A stretch of DNA of 64,000 nucleotides, taken from positions 62,001-126,000 of the forward strand of contig CALBKX010000024.1 in the NCBI GenBank assembly GCA_937895935.1, given 5' to 3'. The notes under the pieces were generated by a model. The model was not told the DNA's origin and searched no databases. It was given only the letters and a program-made list of their open reading frames with translations. How positions within the stretch are numbered: position 1 is the stretch's first letter; every line of letters begins with the position of its first letter. Source of the stretch: an uncultured Clostridia bacterium. Its GTDB lineage: Bacteria; Bacillota; Clostridia; Christensenellales; UBA1242. A program made the position numbers and the translations under genes. Shown here one piece after another: positions 9,979 through 18,361 of the stretch.

Positions 9979-10347
9979 ATGGGGAAATCTGCACTAGAAT
10001 GTGATTGTGACATTATTCATATTGATATTGTTAACAAAGCAAAAGATTCTTTACTTAGTGATGATAGGCTATTAGATATAGCAGACTTTTATAAGGCTTT
10101 ATCTGATTCTACCAGAATAAAAATAATCAACTTATTAAAGGATAATGATTTATGCGTTTGCGATATTTCATCTATATTGAATTTAACAAAATCTACAGTG
10201 TCGCATCAATTAAAAAATTTACGTGAAAAGAATTTAATAAAAAATAAAAAAATTGGTAAAGAAGTTTGGTATTCACTTGCCGATAATCACGTTAAAGAGG
10301 TTTTTGAAATTAGTTTAGAGCATATTATGGAGGAAAATAATGATTAA
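9979..10347 (+). CDS. ArsR/SmtB-family metal-sensing repressor (CadC/SmtB-like)
   Basis: A 122-residue winged-helix repressor that should release DNA on binding Zn, Cd or Pb. Two metal-site signatures are visible. The CadC-type alpha3N site has N-terminal Cys8 and Cys10 plus Cys59 and Cys61 in DLCVCDI. The SmtB/CzrA-type alpha5 site fits DxHx10HxxE exactly (Asp102, His104, His115, Glu118). The recognition helix is LTKSTVSHQLKNLR. It overlaps the downstream ATPase gene by 8 nt, and the paired operators in its own promoter support autoregulation. The metal is inferred, not shown. Confidence 0.9.
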   Translation: MGKSALECDCDIIHIDIVNKAKDSLLSDDRLLDIADFYKALSDSTRIKIINLLKDNDLCVCDISSILNLTKSTVSHQLKNLREKNLIKNKKIGKEVWYSLADNHVKEVFEISLEHIMEENND

Positions 10348-12403
10348 AAAATACAAAATATTAGGACTAGATTGTCCAAACTGTGCAAAATCATTAGAAA
10401 AAGCAATCAATAATGAAAAAAGTATAAAAAAAGCTGAAATCAACTTTGTCAAAGAGTATTTGGTAATTGATAGTGATAATCAAGAACTTGCTTTAAAGGA
10501 TGCAATTAAAGTAGCAAGCAAAGTAGAACCTGATGCTAGAATTATGGATACATCCAAAACAAAAAAATATTTTGATAAAAATTTTATTTTAAATTCTTTG
10601 CTATTATGCTTAGGTTTAGTATTAGCGGTACTTACTTTAGCAATACCAATGCCAAAAGTATTATTTTGGATTATGTATATTAGCAGTGCATTACTAATTG
10701 GTTATAAAACATATTACAAAGCGATAAGTTTGATTTTTAAAAAAATTGTTAATGAAAATCTACTAGTAACGCTTTCAATAATTGGTGCCATTTGTGTTGG
10801 AAAATATATGGAAGGTTTAATGGTTATTGGTTTATATTCCATAGGTAAATTGCTTGAAAGTATAGCGTTAAATAAATCCAAAAAGTCAATTGAAGCGTTA
10901 ACAAATATTAAACCTGAATTTGTTACAATTTTGGTCGATGGTGAGCAAAAGGTTGTTAGTCCTAAAGAGGTAAAAATTAATGACATAATAATTGTTAAGC
11001 CGGGAGAGTTAGTTCCTCTGGACACTATTGTTCTCGAAGGAAGTTCTTCTTTAAATATGCAAAGCTTAACAGGGGAAAGCCTTCCTGTTCCATCTAAAAA
11101 AGGTGATAATGTTATGTCGGGCTCGATTGTTTTAGATGGAACATTAACCTTAAAGGTTACGAGTGGATATGAAAATAGTACTGTTTCAAAAATTTTAAAT
11201 TTAATTGAAAATGCCCAAGATAAAAAATCGAAAACGGAAACGGTTATTTCAAAAATTGCTAAATGGTACACATATGCTGTTATGCTACTATCAGCCGTAG
11301 TTTTTGGTATTGTATGGCTAATAACAAAAGACGTTAATGTCGCAGTTTACAGAGGTCTAATTTTCCTTGTAATTTCTTGTCCTTGTGCTTTTGCAATCTC
11401 AGTTCCTCTTTCTTATTTTTCAGGACTTGGGAATGCCTCAAAATCAGGTATTTTAATAAAAGGTTCAAATTACTTGGATGCCTTAGCAAAAGTTAATGTG
11501 GTGGCATTTGATAAAACTGGCACTCTAACCACAGGTGAGTTTAAAATAAACAATGTTGAAATTTATAACACATATACAAAAGAAGAAATCATTTTTCTTG
11601 CTAGTTTAGGTGAACAATACTCAATTCACCCTTTAGCAAAAGCAATTGTTTCAGAAAACACCAAACAGCTTTTAAGTGTCAATAACTTTAAAGAAATAGC
11701 AGGGGAAGGTGTATCATTTGAATATAACGACAAAAAATATTTTGTGGGTAAAAAAGATAAAACATTAAATTCTACTGTGGTTGAAGTTTTTGAAGATGAT
11801 GAAAAAATTGCAAACATTTATTTAAGCGACACAATAAAGGACAGTGCTAAACAAGCAATTGACAGTTTAAACGACAATAATATAAAAACCGTTTTATTAT
11901 CTGGCGATAAAGAAGAAGCTGTTAAATATTTATCAACCGAACTAAATTTGAGCGAATATTATGCAAATTTATTGCCTGAGGATAAATATAAATACATTGA
12001 AGAACAAAAACAAAACAAAAAAATGATTGCTTATGTTGGAGATGGAATTAATGATGCTCCAGCACTTACACTTGCCGATATTGGTATTAGTATGGGTATA
12101 AATGGTAGCGGGGCAAGTATTGAAGCCTCAGATATTGTTCTTGTTGACGATAATCCAAATAAAGTTAATAAGGCCATAAAAATATCTAAATTCACAAGAA
12201 AAATTGTGTGGGAAAATATTTTGCTTTCAATTATAATAAAGGTTTTGTTTTTAACTTTAGGTGCATTAGGCATAACTGGTATGCTCAGTGCAGTTATAGC
12301 AGATGTAGGCGTAACTTTACTTGCAATACTTAATAGTTTAAGAGCATTAACAGGTACAAAAGAAAAACAATTAGAACATAAGTATAATGAATCGAATGCT
12401 TAA
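10340..12403 (+). CDS. cadA: Heavy-metal efflux P-type ATPase (Zn/Cd/Pb type)
   Basis: A 687-residue P1B-ATPase that pumps divalent heavy metals out of the cell. One N-terminal HMA domain carries CPNC (Cys12, Cys15). The membrane metal site is CPC near residue 348, the phosphorylation motif DKTGTLT is near 391 and GDGINDAP is near 567. The last helices contain the DVGxT..N..R pattern of Zn/Cd pumps (P1B-2). HPLAKAIV is the ATP-domain HP motif. Translation is coupled to the upstream repressor by an 8-nt overlap, forming a self-contained resistance operon. The Zn/Cd assignment rests on motif type and the partner repressor. Confidence 0.92.
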   Translation: MIKKYKILGLDCPNCAKSLEKAINNEKSIKKAEINFVKEYLVIDSDNQELALKDAIKVASKVEPDARIMDTSKTKKYFDKNFILNSLLLCLGLVLAVLTLAIPMPKVLFWIMYISSALLIGYKTYYKAISLIFKKIVNENLLVTLSIIGAICVGKYMEGLMVIGLYSIGKLLESIALNKSKKSIEALTNIKPEFVTILVDGEQKVVSPKEVKINDIIIVKPGELVPLDTIVLEGSSSLNMQSLTGESLPVPSKKGDNVMSGSIVLDGTLTLKVTSGYENSTVSKILNLIENAQDKKSKTETVISKIAKWYTYAVMLLSAVVFGIVWLITKDVNVAVYRGLIFLVISCPCAFAISVPLSYFSGLGNASKSGILIKGSNYLDALAKVNVVAFDKTGTLTTGEFKINNVEIYNTYTKEEIIFLASLGEQYSIHPLAKAIVSENTKQLLSVNNFKEIAGEGVSFEYNDKKYFVGKKDKTLNSTVVEVFEDDEKIANIYLSDTIKDSAKQAIDSLNDNNIKTVLLSGDKEEAVKYLSTELNLSEYYANLLPEDKYKYIEEQKQNKKMIAYVGDGINDAPALTLADIGISMGINGSGASIEASDIVLVDDNPNKVNKAIKISKFTRKIVWENILLSIIIKVLFLTLGALGITGMLSAVIADVGVTLLAILNSLRALTGTKEKQLEHKYNESNA

Positions 12404-12540
12404 AATATGCCATTGTAAAATGGGCAAACATTGTAATCTTATTTACAAAACTAGATAAAATTAGTTTATAAAAACAAATATAACTAGAGTTTAATTTGTA
12501 AAATATTTCATTATTTTGTTTTGAGAAATGTTAAAAAATA

Positions 12541-12569
12541 TTGACAAAATATTTTTTAATATTTATACT
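12541..12569 (+). promoter_or_regulatory. Promoter of the thrS T-box leader
   Basis: TTGACA (12541-12546), a 17-bp spacer and TATACT (12564-12569). Transcription should begin near 12576, just before the T-box. Confidence 0.85.
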
Positions 12570-12592
12570 AAATGAGTAAATTATTTATAGAG

Positions 12593-12790
12593 TTAAAGAC
12601 AAGTAGTTCTAATTGATTCGTTTAGAGAAGAGTCGGGTGGTGAAAGGCTTAAGATAAATTAGTAACGAAACCACTTTAATAAAAACTTTTTATAAATAGA
12701 AAATGAGAGGGAAAGCAATTTCCAATAAAGGTGGAACCGCGGTTAATATAATCGTCCTTTGCTAACATTTATAGCAAAGGATGATTTTTT
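12593..12790 (+). promoter_or_regulatory. T-box riboswitch, threonine specific
   Basis: A classic T-box leader. Stem I base helix TTAAAG pairs with CTTTAA, with an AGTAG-type S-turn on the 5' side and specifier codon ACC (12670-12672, Thr) followed by A on the 3' side. The T-box motif AGGTGGAACCGCGG is at 12729-12742. The intrinsic terminator at 12751-12790 (arms ATCGTCCTTTGCTA / TAGCAAAGGATGAT, then T-run) competes with the antiterminator. The variable T-box base is A (TGGA), matching a U discriminator as in Bacillus tRNA-Thr. Uncharged tRNA-Thr should switch on thrS 90 bp downstream. Confidence 0.95.
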
Positions 12791-12879
12791 GTTTTTTAAC
12801 AATTAAGTACATTTTGTTAAAAATTATACCTATTGTTAATAATGTAAGCAAAAAATAGATTTTAAAAGGAAAGATAATT

Positions 12880-14628
12880 ATGGAAGAAAATGAAAAACAA
12901 CAAAAAATTCAAATGTGCAGACACTCTTTGTCGCACGTATTAGCAAAAGCCGTTAAAAATGTTTTTGGTAAAGATAATGTAAAAATTGCTATTGGACCAG
13001 CAATTGACAATGGTTTTTATTATGATTTTGATATGGAACCAATTACTCCAGAAAAATTTGCCGATATTGAAAAAGAGATGAAAGCAATAATCAATCGTAA
13101 CGAAGAATTTAAAAGAGTTGAAATATCAAGACAAGAGGCATTGGATTTATTTAAAAATGAACCATATAAAATAGAATTAATTAATGATTTGCCAGAAGGT
13201 GAAACAATTTCTTGTTATTATCTAGGTGATGATTATGTAGATCTTTGTCGTGGTCCTCACGTTGAAAATACTTCAAAATTGCAAAATTATGCATTCAAGA
13301 TTAACAGAGTTAGTGGAGCATATTGGAGAGGAAATGAAAAAAATAAAATGCTACAACGTATTTATGTTTATGCCTTCCCAGATAAAAAACAATTAAATGA
13401 CTATATTAATATGATTGAAGAAGCTAAAAAGCGTGATCATAGAAAATTAGGTAAAGAATTAGATTTATTCTTTTTTGATGAAACTGCTCCGGGTATGGCT
13501 TATTGGTTACCAAAAGGCTTTACTATTATGAATACACTTATTGATTTTTGGCGTAAAGAGCATAAACAAAGAGGCTATTTAGAGTTTTCTGCTCCACAAT
13601 TAAATAGCAGTGTTTTATGGAAAACTTCAGGTCACTGGGATCATTATAAGGAAGATATGTTTGTTTTGACAGATTCTGACGGCAACGAACAGGCATTAAA
13701 ACCTATGAATTGTCCAAATTCTATTAGAATTTACCAAAGTAAAATGCGTAGTTATAAAGATTTGCCTCTTCGTTTAAATGATATTGATGTTATTCATAGA
13801 AATGAAAAATCTGGACAATTAAATGGTTTGTTTAGGGTTAGAATGTTCCGCCAAGATGATTCTCATAACTTTATTAGAAAGGACCAAATAGGCTCTGAAA
13901 TAAAAGATATTGTTGCACTAATTAGTAAATTGTATGGGGTTTTTGGATTGCCATATCAACTTACTCTTTCAACAAGACCTAATGACTTTATGGGTGAAAT
14001 TGAAACTTGGGATATGGCAGAATCTGAACTTAAAACAGTTTTAAATGAACTTTGTGGTGAAAATAATTACAGGATTAACGAGGGTGATGGTGCTTTCTAT
14101 GGTCCAAAAATCGATATAAAAATGAAGGATTGTTTAGGTCGCGAATGGCAAATGGGAACTATTCAATTAGACTTCCAATTGCCAGAACGTTTTGATTTGA
14201 CCTATGTTGATGCCGATGGTGAAAAGAAACGCCCAATTATGGTTCATAGAGCGATTTTTGGTTCGTTTGAACGTTTTATTGGAATACTTACTGAGCATTA
14301 TGCTGGTATTTTCCCAGTATGGCTTGCTCCTGTTCAAGTTAGAGTTATGAATATTGCTGAGAGTAGTGAAGACTATGCAAAGGAAATATATTCAAAACTT
14401 GATGAGGCAGGTATTAAATGCGAATTAGACGTCCGTAACGAAAAAATAGGATATAAAATTAGAGAAAGTATTTCTCAAAAAATTCCATATATGGTTATTG
14501 TTGGTGACGGAGAAAAAGAGAAAGGTACAATTTCCATTCGTGGACGTAGCAATGAAAACGTTTCAGATTTAAAACTAGATGATTTTATCGCACGTTTAAA
14601 GGAAGAAATTTCAACATTTAAAAAATAG
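12880..14628 (+). CDS. thrS: Threonyl-tRNA synthetase lacking the TGS domain
   Basis: A 582-residue class II synthetase charging tRNA-Thr. The editing domain begins at once: His15 and His19 (CRHSLSHVLAKAV) and the Cys/His pair of DLCRGPHV near 123-127. The catalytic core has the zinc ligands in MNCPNS and MVHRAIFGSFERF plus RVRMFRQDDSHNF, and the C-terminal anticodon-binding domain is complete. Usual bacterial ThrS is about 635-640 aa with an N-terminal TGS domain, which is absent here. An in-frame TAG at 12856-12858 and the T-box terminator rule out an upstream start. AAAGGA precedes the ATG. Control is by the Thr T-box. Confidence 0.95.
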   Translation: MEENEKQQKIQMCRHSLSHVLAKAVKNVFGKDNVKIAIGPAIDNGFYYDFDMEPITPEKFADIEKEMKAIINRNEEFKRVEISRQEALDLFKNEPYKIELINDLPEGETISCYYLGDDYVDLCRGPHVENTSKLQNYAFKINRVSGAYWRGNEKNKMLQRIYVYAFPDKKQLNDYINMIEEAKKRDHRKLGKELDLFFFDETAPGMAYWLPKGFTIMNTLIDFWRKEHKQRGYLEFSAPQLNSSVLWKTSGHWDHYKEDMFVLTDSDGNEQALKPMNCPNSIRIYQSKMRSYKDLPLRLNDIDVIHRNEKSGQLNGLFRVRMFRQDDSHNFIRKDQIGSEIKDIVALISKLYGVFGLPYQLTLSTRPNDFMGEIETWDMAESELKTVLNELCGENNYRINEGDGAFYGPKIDIKMKDCLGREWQMGTIQLDFQLPERFDLTYVDADGEKKRPIMVHRAIFGSFERFIGILTEHYAGIFPVWLAPVQVRVMNIAESSEDYAKEIYSKLDEAGIKCELDVRNEKIGYKIRESISQKIPYMVIVGDGEKEKGTISIRGRSNENVSDLKLDDFIARLKEEISTFKK

Positions 14629-14678
14629 AATCTCCTAGTTAGAGATAAAAATTTACAAAAGATAAAATAAAGAATTAT

Positions 14679-15062
14679 ATGAAAGAAATACCAATTTTAG
14701 TAAAAATTGTAAGTGGGTCAACTTGTGGAATGAGTTTAATATCTATGGATGTTCCAGATGGAATTGAGTTAAATCAAACAATGAATCAGGTCATAAATAA
14801 GGATATGATAAGTGTAGAAATTAAAAAAGTATTATGCGAACACTTCAAGGAAAACAATATTGTAAGTTTTTATTGCAGTATTGACGATATTAAAAATTCA
14901 GAATTAATACTTTCATATTATGTTTCAAATAAACATTATGAAATGCTCAATGAGATTTTTAATAATAATGGAAACTTGAAATTAGCAAATAACAAATCAT
15001 TTTGTATTATGAAAATTAAACAAGTTATTGATTCATACGACCCAATAATAAACGTTAACTAA
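14679..15062 (+). CDS. Hypothetical protein, 127 aa
   Basis: Not recognised. A soluble mixed alpha/beta protein with no membrane segment. It opens with KEIPILVKIVSGSTCGMSLISMDVPDG and has three scattered Cys residues. No Shine-Dalgarno sequence is visible before the ATG. It starts 50 bp after thrS with no terminator between them, so it may be read from the thrS transcript, and it ends before a convergent bidirectional terminator. The short frame and weak ribosome site keep confidence moderate. Confidence 0.55.
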   Translation: MKEIPILVKIVSGSTCGMSLISMDVPDGIELNQTMNQVINKDMISVEIKKVLCEHFKENNIVSFYCSIDDIKNSELILSYYVSNKHYEMLNEIFNNNGNLKLANNKSFCIMKIKQVIDSYDPIINVN

Positions 15063-15103
15063 GTAAAATAAAACACTTATATCATAAGTATTGTTATTGT
15101 ATT

Positions 15104-15145
15104 TAAAAACAAGTCATTGAAAAAATTATCAATGACTTGTTTTTT
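15104..15145. terminator. Bidirectional rho-independent terminator
   Basis: Perfect 12-bp stem ACAAGTCATTGA / TCAATGACTTGT with an 8-nt loop, a T-run on the right and an A-run on the left. It lies between convergent genes ending at 15062 (+) and 15238 (-). Confidence 0.9.
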
Positions 15146-15237
15146 ATGATATAATTTATGTGGTAGGGAAACTCGCTTTTTAGAGAATACATTTTTAAGT
15201 TAGTTAGATGTATTAAGATACATCATTCATTTATTAA

Positions 15238-15618
15238 TTATATGAAATCAATATCGTAGCTTGCACCCAGTTCGCTTAATTGAGTTAAAGTGTTATTTGA
15301 CATATACAAACAAGGTTTTTCTACAAAGTTAGTAAAAACAATGCAAATATTTAATTTGCCATTATTGTTTTCGATTTCAGTCTTTATTAAATTTACTTTA
15401 CTATAAATGGTGTTAATAAATTGTTCAAACAATTCATTAACATTAATATCATTAAATTCTTTAGTCCTATAATAATACTTTGCACTTGGGACTGGACTTA
15501 CTGAATCTTTTAAATAAGTCAATTTTTTTGCTTTGTAGCCAAGTATTTTTTCAAACTTAGAAACATCATAATCGCTAAAAAATTGAACACTAATGCTAAA
15601 ATAATAACTATTATTCAT
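15238..15618 (-). CDS. DUF4279-like protein, candidate immunity protein
   Basis: A 126-residue protein. It opens YYFSISVQFFSDYDVSKFEKILGYKAK, like the DUF4279 start (strand, then helix ending in LGhxP). It closes with KPCLYMSNNTLTQLSELGASYDIDFI, like the typical PGLSLSxEhLxxLxxLGAxhDID end. A paralogue lies at 17852-18223. DUF4279 proteins occur next to polymorphic toxins and are regarded as likely immunity proteins in several cases. Its start codon overlaps the stop of the upstream toxin-33-like gene by one base (TAATG), so the two are translationally coupled. Assignment is from remembered family pattern. Confidence 0.6.
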   Translation of the reverse strand: MNNSYYFSISVQFFSDYDVSKFEKILGYKAKKLTYLKDSVSPVPSAKYYYRTKEFNDINVNELFEQFINTIYSKVNLIKTEIENNNGKLNICIVFTNFVEKPCLYMSNNTLTQLSELGASYDIDFI

Positions 15619-15839
15619 TATCTTTCTTTCTCCTTATTGTTGCCATATATTTCAAAGAATTCTTCCTTTGACATTTCAGTATCAACATATAAATTGCCAA
15701 ACTTATCTTTAATGGTAATTGTTTCTCCGTTATATATATCATATTTAGAAACTGGCGAACAGCCATAGTCTTCCTTTACTTCATGTGCATCAACACCATT
15801 GCTTTTAAGATAACTATCTTGAAATTTTTTATCCCCCAT
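15618..15839 (-). CDS. Small protein resembling polymorphic toxin type 33 domain
   Basis: A 73-residue protein starting at ATG 15839, preceded by AAAGGA; the longer frame to 15881 has no ribosome site. The core VDAHEVKED..GCSPVSKYDIYN followed by a KDKFGNLYV strand resembles the toxin type 33 (Ntox33) domain, whose members show D-hH-hK ... SK-DhY ... G-hYh. It overlaps by one base with a DUF4279 gene, giving a toxin/immunity-like pair. There is no secretion signal, Rhs or other delivery domain, so if a toxin it is an orphan module. It may instead be an unrelated small protein. Confidence 0.45.
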   Translation of the reverse strand: MGDKKFQDSYLKSNGVDAHEVKEDYGCSPVSKYDIYNGETITIKDKFGNLYVDTEMSKEEFFEIYGNNKEKER

Positions 15840-16159
15840 AAAAATCCTTTTTCTTTTTGTGATATATAGTAATGCCACCATCTATTATTATTGAAAGTTT
15901 TGTCTGAAAACGATGAGGTCATTTTAAGCAAAACTGATGTTGATATATAAGGAACGAGATAAAGTGTTTTTTATGCTTGCTTAAGCCAACACTTGAAATC
16001 GTGAGCATATATATTCAATCTGTAATTCCATAATTGTTGTGGAAGTAATTGATTTGCGTACAAATGAACAAAGCGACATTACATAGGTTTAAAATGTAAA
16101 ATTATTTTAGTATAAAAATATAAAAAAGTTGATAAAATTTAGGAAAGTATTTTAAATGA
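15840..16159. other. Non-coding stretch upstream of the toxin-33-like gene
   Basis: About 320 bp with no gene. Short open stretches exist on the minus strand (for example around 15920-16005) but frames break often and nothing recognisable emerges. The base composition is slightly less AT-rich than flanking spacers. It could be decayed coding DNA upstream of the toxin-like gene, but I cannot support that. Confidence 0.3.
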
Positions 16160-16186
16160 AAAAAGTCTTTTACAAAAGACTTTTTA
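16160..16186 (-). terminator. Terminator of tRNA-Leu
   Basis: Stem AAAAAGTCTTTT / AAAAGACTTTTT with a tiny loop, 10 bp beyond the tRNA 3' end on the minus strand. Confidence 0.8.
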
Positions 16187-16195
16187 ATTTTCATT

Positions 16196-16281
16196 TGGTG
16201 CCGAAGGGGGGACTCGAACCCCCATGTGATTGCTCACGGCGGATTTTGAGTCCGCTCCGTCTACCATTCCAGCACTTCGGC
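16196..16281 (-). tRNA. tRNA-Leu (anticodon CAA)
   Basis: An 86-nt cloverleaf read on the minus strand. Acceptor GCCGAAG pairs with CTTCGGC, the discriminator is A and CCA is encoded. The anticodon stem GCGGA / TCCGC encloses loop CTCAAAA, so the anticodon is CAA, reading TTG. There is a long variable arm as in class II tRNAs and a T-arm GGGGG-TTCGAGT-CCCCC. It sits inside the accessory island and could serve as an integration site, but no flanking attachment repeat was noticed. Confidence 0.95.
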
Positions 16282-16370
16282 ATATTTAACATTTAGAATA
16301 ATAACATTATTTTTTAAAACTTGCAAGTGTTTTATAGAATATTTTTTATTACAATACCAAAAATATATTT

Positions 16371-17765
16371 ATGAGAACTAGCACAAAAGTATTTATGATT
16401 TTGTTTATAATTTCTTTAGTAGGCGTTGTGTTAACCGCTTCATTCTTTTTTTCATCAATTGTTATAAGTGACGGGAGGTTATCATTTAACTTTAATACTA
16501 TGGCTTATTTTGCAATAGGTCTAATGATAATTAATTCAATTTTTGCTACAATTCTATATATTCGATTTTTAAAAAGCCAAAAATTAACATTAAAATTATT
16601 TTTTAGTGTTGTTCCTTTAACTATATTTTTTGCTATTTTAACTTATTTTTTAGCTACAATAAATAATTACAACAATGAAACTGTTACAGTAGTGAAACAA
16701 GTTTTGCAAATAAATGCAACAAACATAAATAACTATTTATGGATTATTCTTTTGACTTTAATCTATTTGCTAATTGTATTTATAATTTTCAAAATAATAA
16801 CCAAGCCATTAAAAAGGTTAGAGCAAGCCATAGAAAGATTATCAGACGGGAATGTTGGTGATAGAATATATATTGGCGGTGGTAATCAATTTTTAAAAAT
16901 GGAATATGATTTAAACAAAATAAATGATAACTATAAAAAGAAAGAAACTATAATAAAACGTACAAATTTGGAATATGAAAAATATATACCAAAACAATTC
17001 ATTAAATTTTTAGGCAAAAACTCTGTTTTAGATTTAGAAATTGGTTCTAAAGTTCAGAAAGAAGTTACAACAATGTTTTGTGATATTAGAAATTCAACAC
17101 AAGTCAGCACAACTCTTTCTTTAGAAGAAAATTTTAATTATATAAATGCCTATTTAAATGTTGTATCACCAATTATAAGAAAATATAATGGGTATATAGA
17201 CAAGTATTTGGGAGATGGTATAATGGCAATTTTTACACGTTCTCGCCAAGCATATGATTGTGCTCATGCAATTATAAAAGCAGTTCAAGAAAAGAATTTA
17301 TCAAACGTTTCTATGCCAAAACTTGATGTTGGTGTATCTTTAAATACTGGTGATGTGGTGTTTGGCGTTGTTGGTGATGAAACTCGTAAATCAATAACTG
17401 TAATATCAGATTCTGTTAATTTTACAGCAAAAATAGGTGAAGTGAATAAGGTTTTTGGAAGTTTAATTACTTTTTCAAAATCAACTTTAAATGACCTATC
17501 TTCTTCAATGAATTTTAATTATAGATACATTGGAAATTTGATGTTTGATAACAAAGAATATATCCCAATTTTTGAATCACTGGATGCTTATCCAAGGGCT
17601 AAAAGAGAAAAGTTAATAAAATATAAAATTGAATTTGAACAAGGTGTAAGAGCTTATGTAAACGGGAAGTTTAATCAAGCAAAAGATATTTTTGAATCTG
17701 TTTACAAAAAAGAAAAAGACGACAAGGTATGCTTTGTGTTTTATAACAAATCAATAGAAAAATAA
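16371..17765 (+). CDS. Membrane class III adenylate/guanylate cyclase with HAMP and TPR-like tail
   Basis: A 464-residue protein with membrane helices at about 7-30, 43-65, 74-95 and 118-142, a HAMP-like linker (about 143-195), a class III cyclase domain (about 225-410) and a short TPR-like tail (FEQGVRAYVNGKFNQAKDIFE). Metal Asp residues are present in MFCDIRNST (about 239) and LGDGIMAIF (about 282). The Lys of DKYLGDG suggests ATP use. The usual VNxAAR motif reads VNFTAK, so the transition-state Arg is Lys. No Shine-Dalgarno sequence precedes the ATG. The product should be cAMP or cGMP if active; no effector gene lies nearby. Confidence 0.85.
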   Translation: MRTSTKVFMILFIISLVGVVLTASFFFSSIVISDGRLSFNFNTMAYFAIGLMIINSIFATILYIRFLKSQKLTLKLFFSVVPLTIFFAILTYFLATINNYNNETVTVVKQVLQINATNINNYLWIILLTLIYLLIVFIIFKIITKPLKRLEQAIERLSDGNVGDRIYIGGGNQFLKMEYDLNKINDNYKKKETIIKRTNLEYEKYIPKQFIKFLGKNSVLDLEIGSKVQKEVTTMFCDIRNSTQVSTTLSLEENFNYINAYLNVVSPIIRKYNGYIDKYLGDGIMAIFTRSRQAYDCAHAIIKAVQEKNLSNVSMPKLDVGVSLNTGDVVFGVVGDETRKSITVISDSVNFTAKIGEVNKVFGSLITFSKSTLNDLSSSMNFNYRYIGNLMFDNKEYIPIFESLDAYPRAKREKLIKYKIEFEQGVRAYVNGKFNQAKDIFESVYKKEKDDKVCFVFYNKSIEK

Positions 17766-17851
17766 TCAAACATATTTTGACATTTTATTCTGTAACTATT
17801 ATAATAACTAATAGTAGATGGCTAAGTTATTACTAAGTTTAGGAGGATAAA

Positions 17852-18223
17852 ATGAAATATCATTTTACAATAAGTATACATTTTAGAGGTGATTATAATG
17901 TTGAAAAATTGGGTGAAATTTTAAATTTAAAACCTTATTCTGTAACACCATTAAAAAATTCTGTTGGTAGCAGAAAAAGTGCAAAATTTGTTTTTAGAAC
18001 TAGCACATTAGACAATATTTATACTGATTCAGTTTTTGAACAGTTTGTTAAAAAGGTCGAACACAATTTGGTACAACTTCCTAAAATTTTGAGCGAAAAT
18101 GAAGGGACATGTGTATTTAGAATAGTATTTGAAGAATTAAAAGAAAAGCCTTGTTTAAGTTTAAGCAATGAAGTTCTAGGAATTTTGTACAAATTGAATG
18201 CAAGTTATGATGTTGAATTCTAA
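17852..18223 (+). CDS. DUF4279-like protein, paralogue of the 15238 gene
   Basis: A 123-residue protein. It aligns end to end by eye with the minus-strand gene at 15238-15618: YHFTISIHFRGDYNVEKLGEIL near the start, SAKFVFRT in the middle, and EKPCLSLSNEVLGILYKLNASYDVEF at the end. Strong AGGAGG ribosome site. It stands alone between the cyclase gene and a terminator, without a toxin-like partner. A role as orphan immunity protein is possible; its actual function is unknown. Confidence 0.6.
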   Translation: MKYHFTISIHFRGDYNVEKLGEILNLKPYSVTPLKNSVGSRKSAKFVFRTSTLDNIYTDSVFEQFVKKVEHNLVQLPKILSENEGTCVFRIVFEELKEKPCLSLSNEVLGILYKLNASYDVEF

Positions 18224-18232
18224 AATATAGGT

Positions 18233-18272
18233 AGGTAAAATTTTTGTCATTTAAAAATTTTACCTTTTTTTT
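18233..18272 (+). terminator. Rho-independent terminator
   Basis: Perfect 13-bp stem AGGTAAAATTTTT / AAAAATTTTACCT, 7-nt loop, then a T-run, just after the DUF4279 gene. Confidence 0.9.
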
Positions 18273-18361
18273 GGTTAAATATATGTTAGGGGTAATGCAA
18301 GCAAATTAAATTTATTTGTATTAAAGTAACAAAATTATTTTAAATAAAATAAATATTTATA

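Noticed and set aside
16196..16281. tRNA-Leu as an active attachment site of an integrated element
   Set aside because: No integrase gene and no repeat of the tRNA 3' end was seen in the surrounding island.
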